A stretch of DNA of 33,695 nucleotides from a virus. The stretch covers positions 1 through 33,695 of IMG/VR virus record IMGVR_UViG_3300035698_007183; one strand, 5' to 3'. Shown here one piece after another: positions 33,638 to 33,695 of the stretch (position 1 is its first letter; each line of letters opens with the position of its first letter). The position numbers were made by a program, and so were the translations under genes. The notes below the pieces were generated by a model. It was given only the letters and a program-made list of their open reading frames with translations, did no database searches and was not told the origin of the DNA.

Positions 33638-33695
33638 TGGAGTTCTAAGTCTACCCGAAAGGGGGACAGCACCTTCACCTCCAAGTGCGGGAAAT
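33627..33695 (+). CDS. Fibre-tip paralogue, 5' end (partial)
   Basis: Starts behind AAAGGAGG and runs off the window edge after 23 codons. MADNGVLSLPERGTAPSPP matches the N-terminal LPER module of the 33299 gene, so it is a paralogue or the start of a larger fibre with the same docking module. Confidence 0.75.
   Translation, partial: MADNGVLSLPERGTAPSPPSAGN

Noticed and set aside
1-33695. Recoded TGA
   Set aside because: No gene here ends in TGA, which prompted the thought, but the long genes contain no internal TGA and Trp is encoded by TGG, so the pattern is ordinary TAA preference.
31395-33695. Diversity-generating retroelement target in the fibre genes
   Set aside because: No reverse transcriptase or template repeat is visible in the window.
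1-33695. CRISPR array or tRNA genes
   Set aside because: No spaced palindromic repeats and no cloverleaf with a convincing T-loop were found by eye.

Overview
The window is a 33.7 kb stretch of a tailed-phage genome (or prophage) covering most of the structural module. Every supported gene is on the + strand. The sequence is AT-rich, most genes start behind strong AAGGAGG-type ribosome binding sites, and the tail tip is of the Dit/Tal/BppU type. Together these suggest a siphovirus infecting a low-GC Gram-positive host (Firmicutes-like). No sheath or contractile baseplate genes were recognised. The host and tail type are inferences; no host gene is present.

Layout. (1) 1-8750, packaging and head: the 3' end of a group I intron, the 3' exon of the large terminase, portal, a ferritin-like protein, a small ORF, a fused prohead protease/scaffold with an internal in-frame scaffold start, two tandem near-identical ~180-aa proteins in the decoration-protein position, and the major capsid gene, which carries a complete 314-nt group I intron at its extreme 3' end. 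(2) 8750-9621: a free-standing HNH homing endonuclease. (3) 9670-13660, neck and connector genes, one with Ig-like modules, plus a tail-terminator-like protein. (4) 13662-17607: tail tube protein, small structural proteins, proteins in the tail-chaperone position, and a duplicated membrane (holin-like) protein. (5) 17666-20643, an accessory island in front of the tape measure gene: a RusA-like resolvase and a tyrosine recombinase sandwiched between two GIY-YIG endonucleases. (6) 20712-25175: tape measure protein. (7) 25330-26163: a third GIY-YIG endonuclease. (8) 26173-33695, tail tip and fibres: Dit, Tal with coiled coil and fibre tail, BppU-like N-terminal-domain protein, several small fibre-type proteins, a fibre with thirteen 15-residue repeats, and two short paralogous fibre-tip genes, the last cut by the window edge.

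The genes form a head-to-tail assembly line: the terminase packs DNA through the portal, protease and scaffold shape the capsid, connectors close it, the chaperone and tape measure set the tail, and Dit, Tal and fibres bind the cell. Intrinsic-terminator-like hairpins follow the capsid gene, the 9670 gene, the tail tube gene, the 15076 gene, the membrane protein and the tape measure gene, so transcription is probably tuned gene by gene.

The most striking signals are: the capsid-gene intron, whose P1 loop re-encodes the exon it displaces, so that spliced and unspliced mRNAs both give a 375-aa capsid protein differing at two residues; a ferritin-like gene with a conserved di-iron ligand set between portal and protease; and a heavy load of mobile elements (two group I introns and four homing endonucleases).
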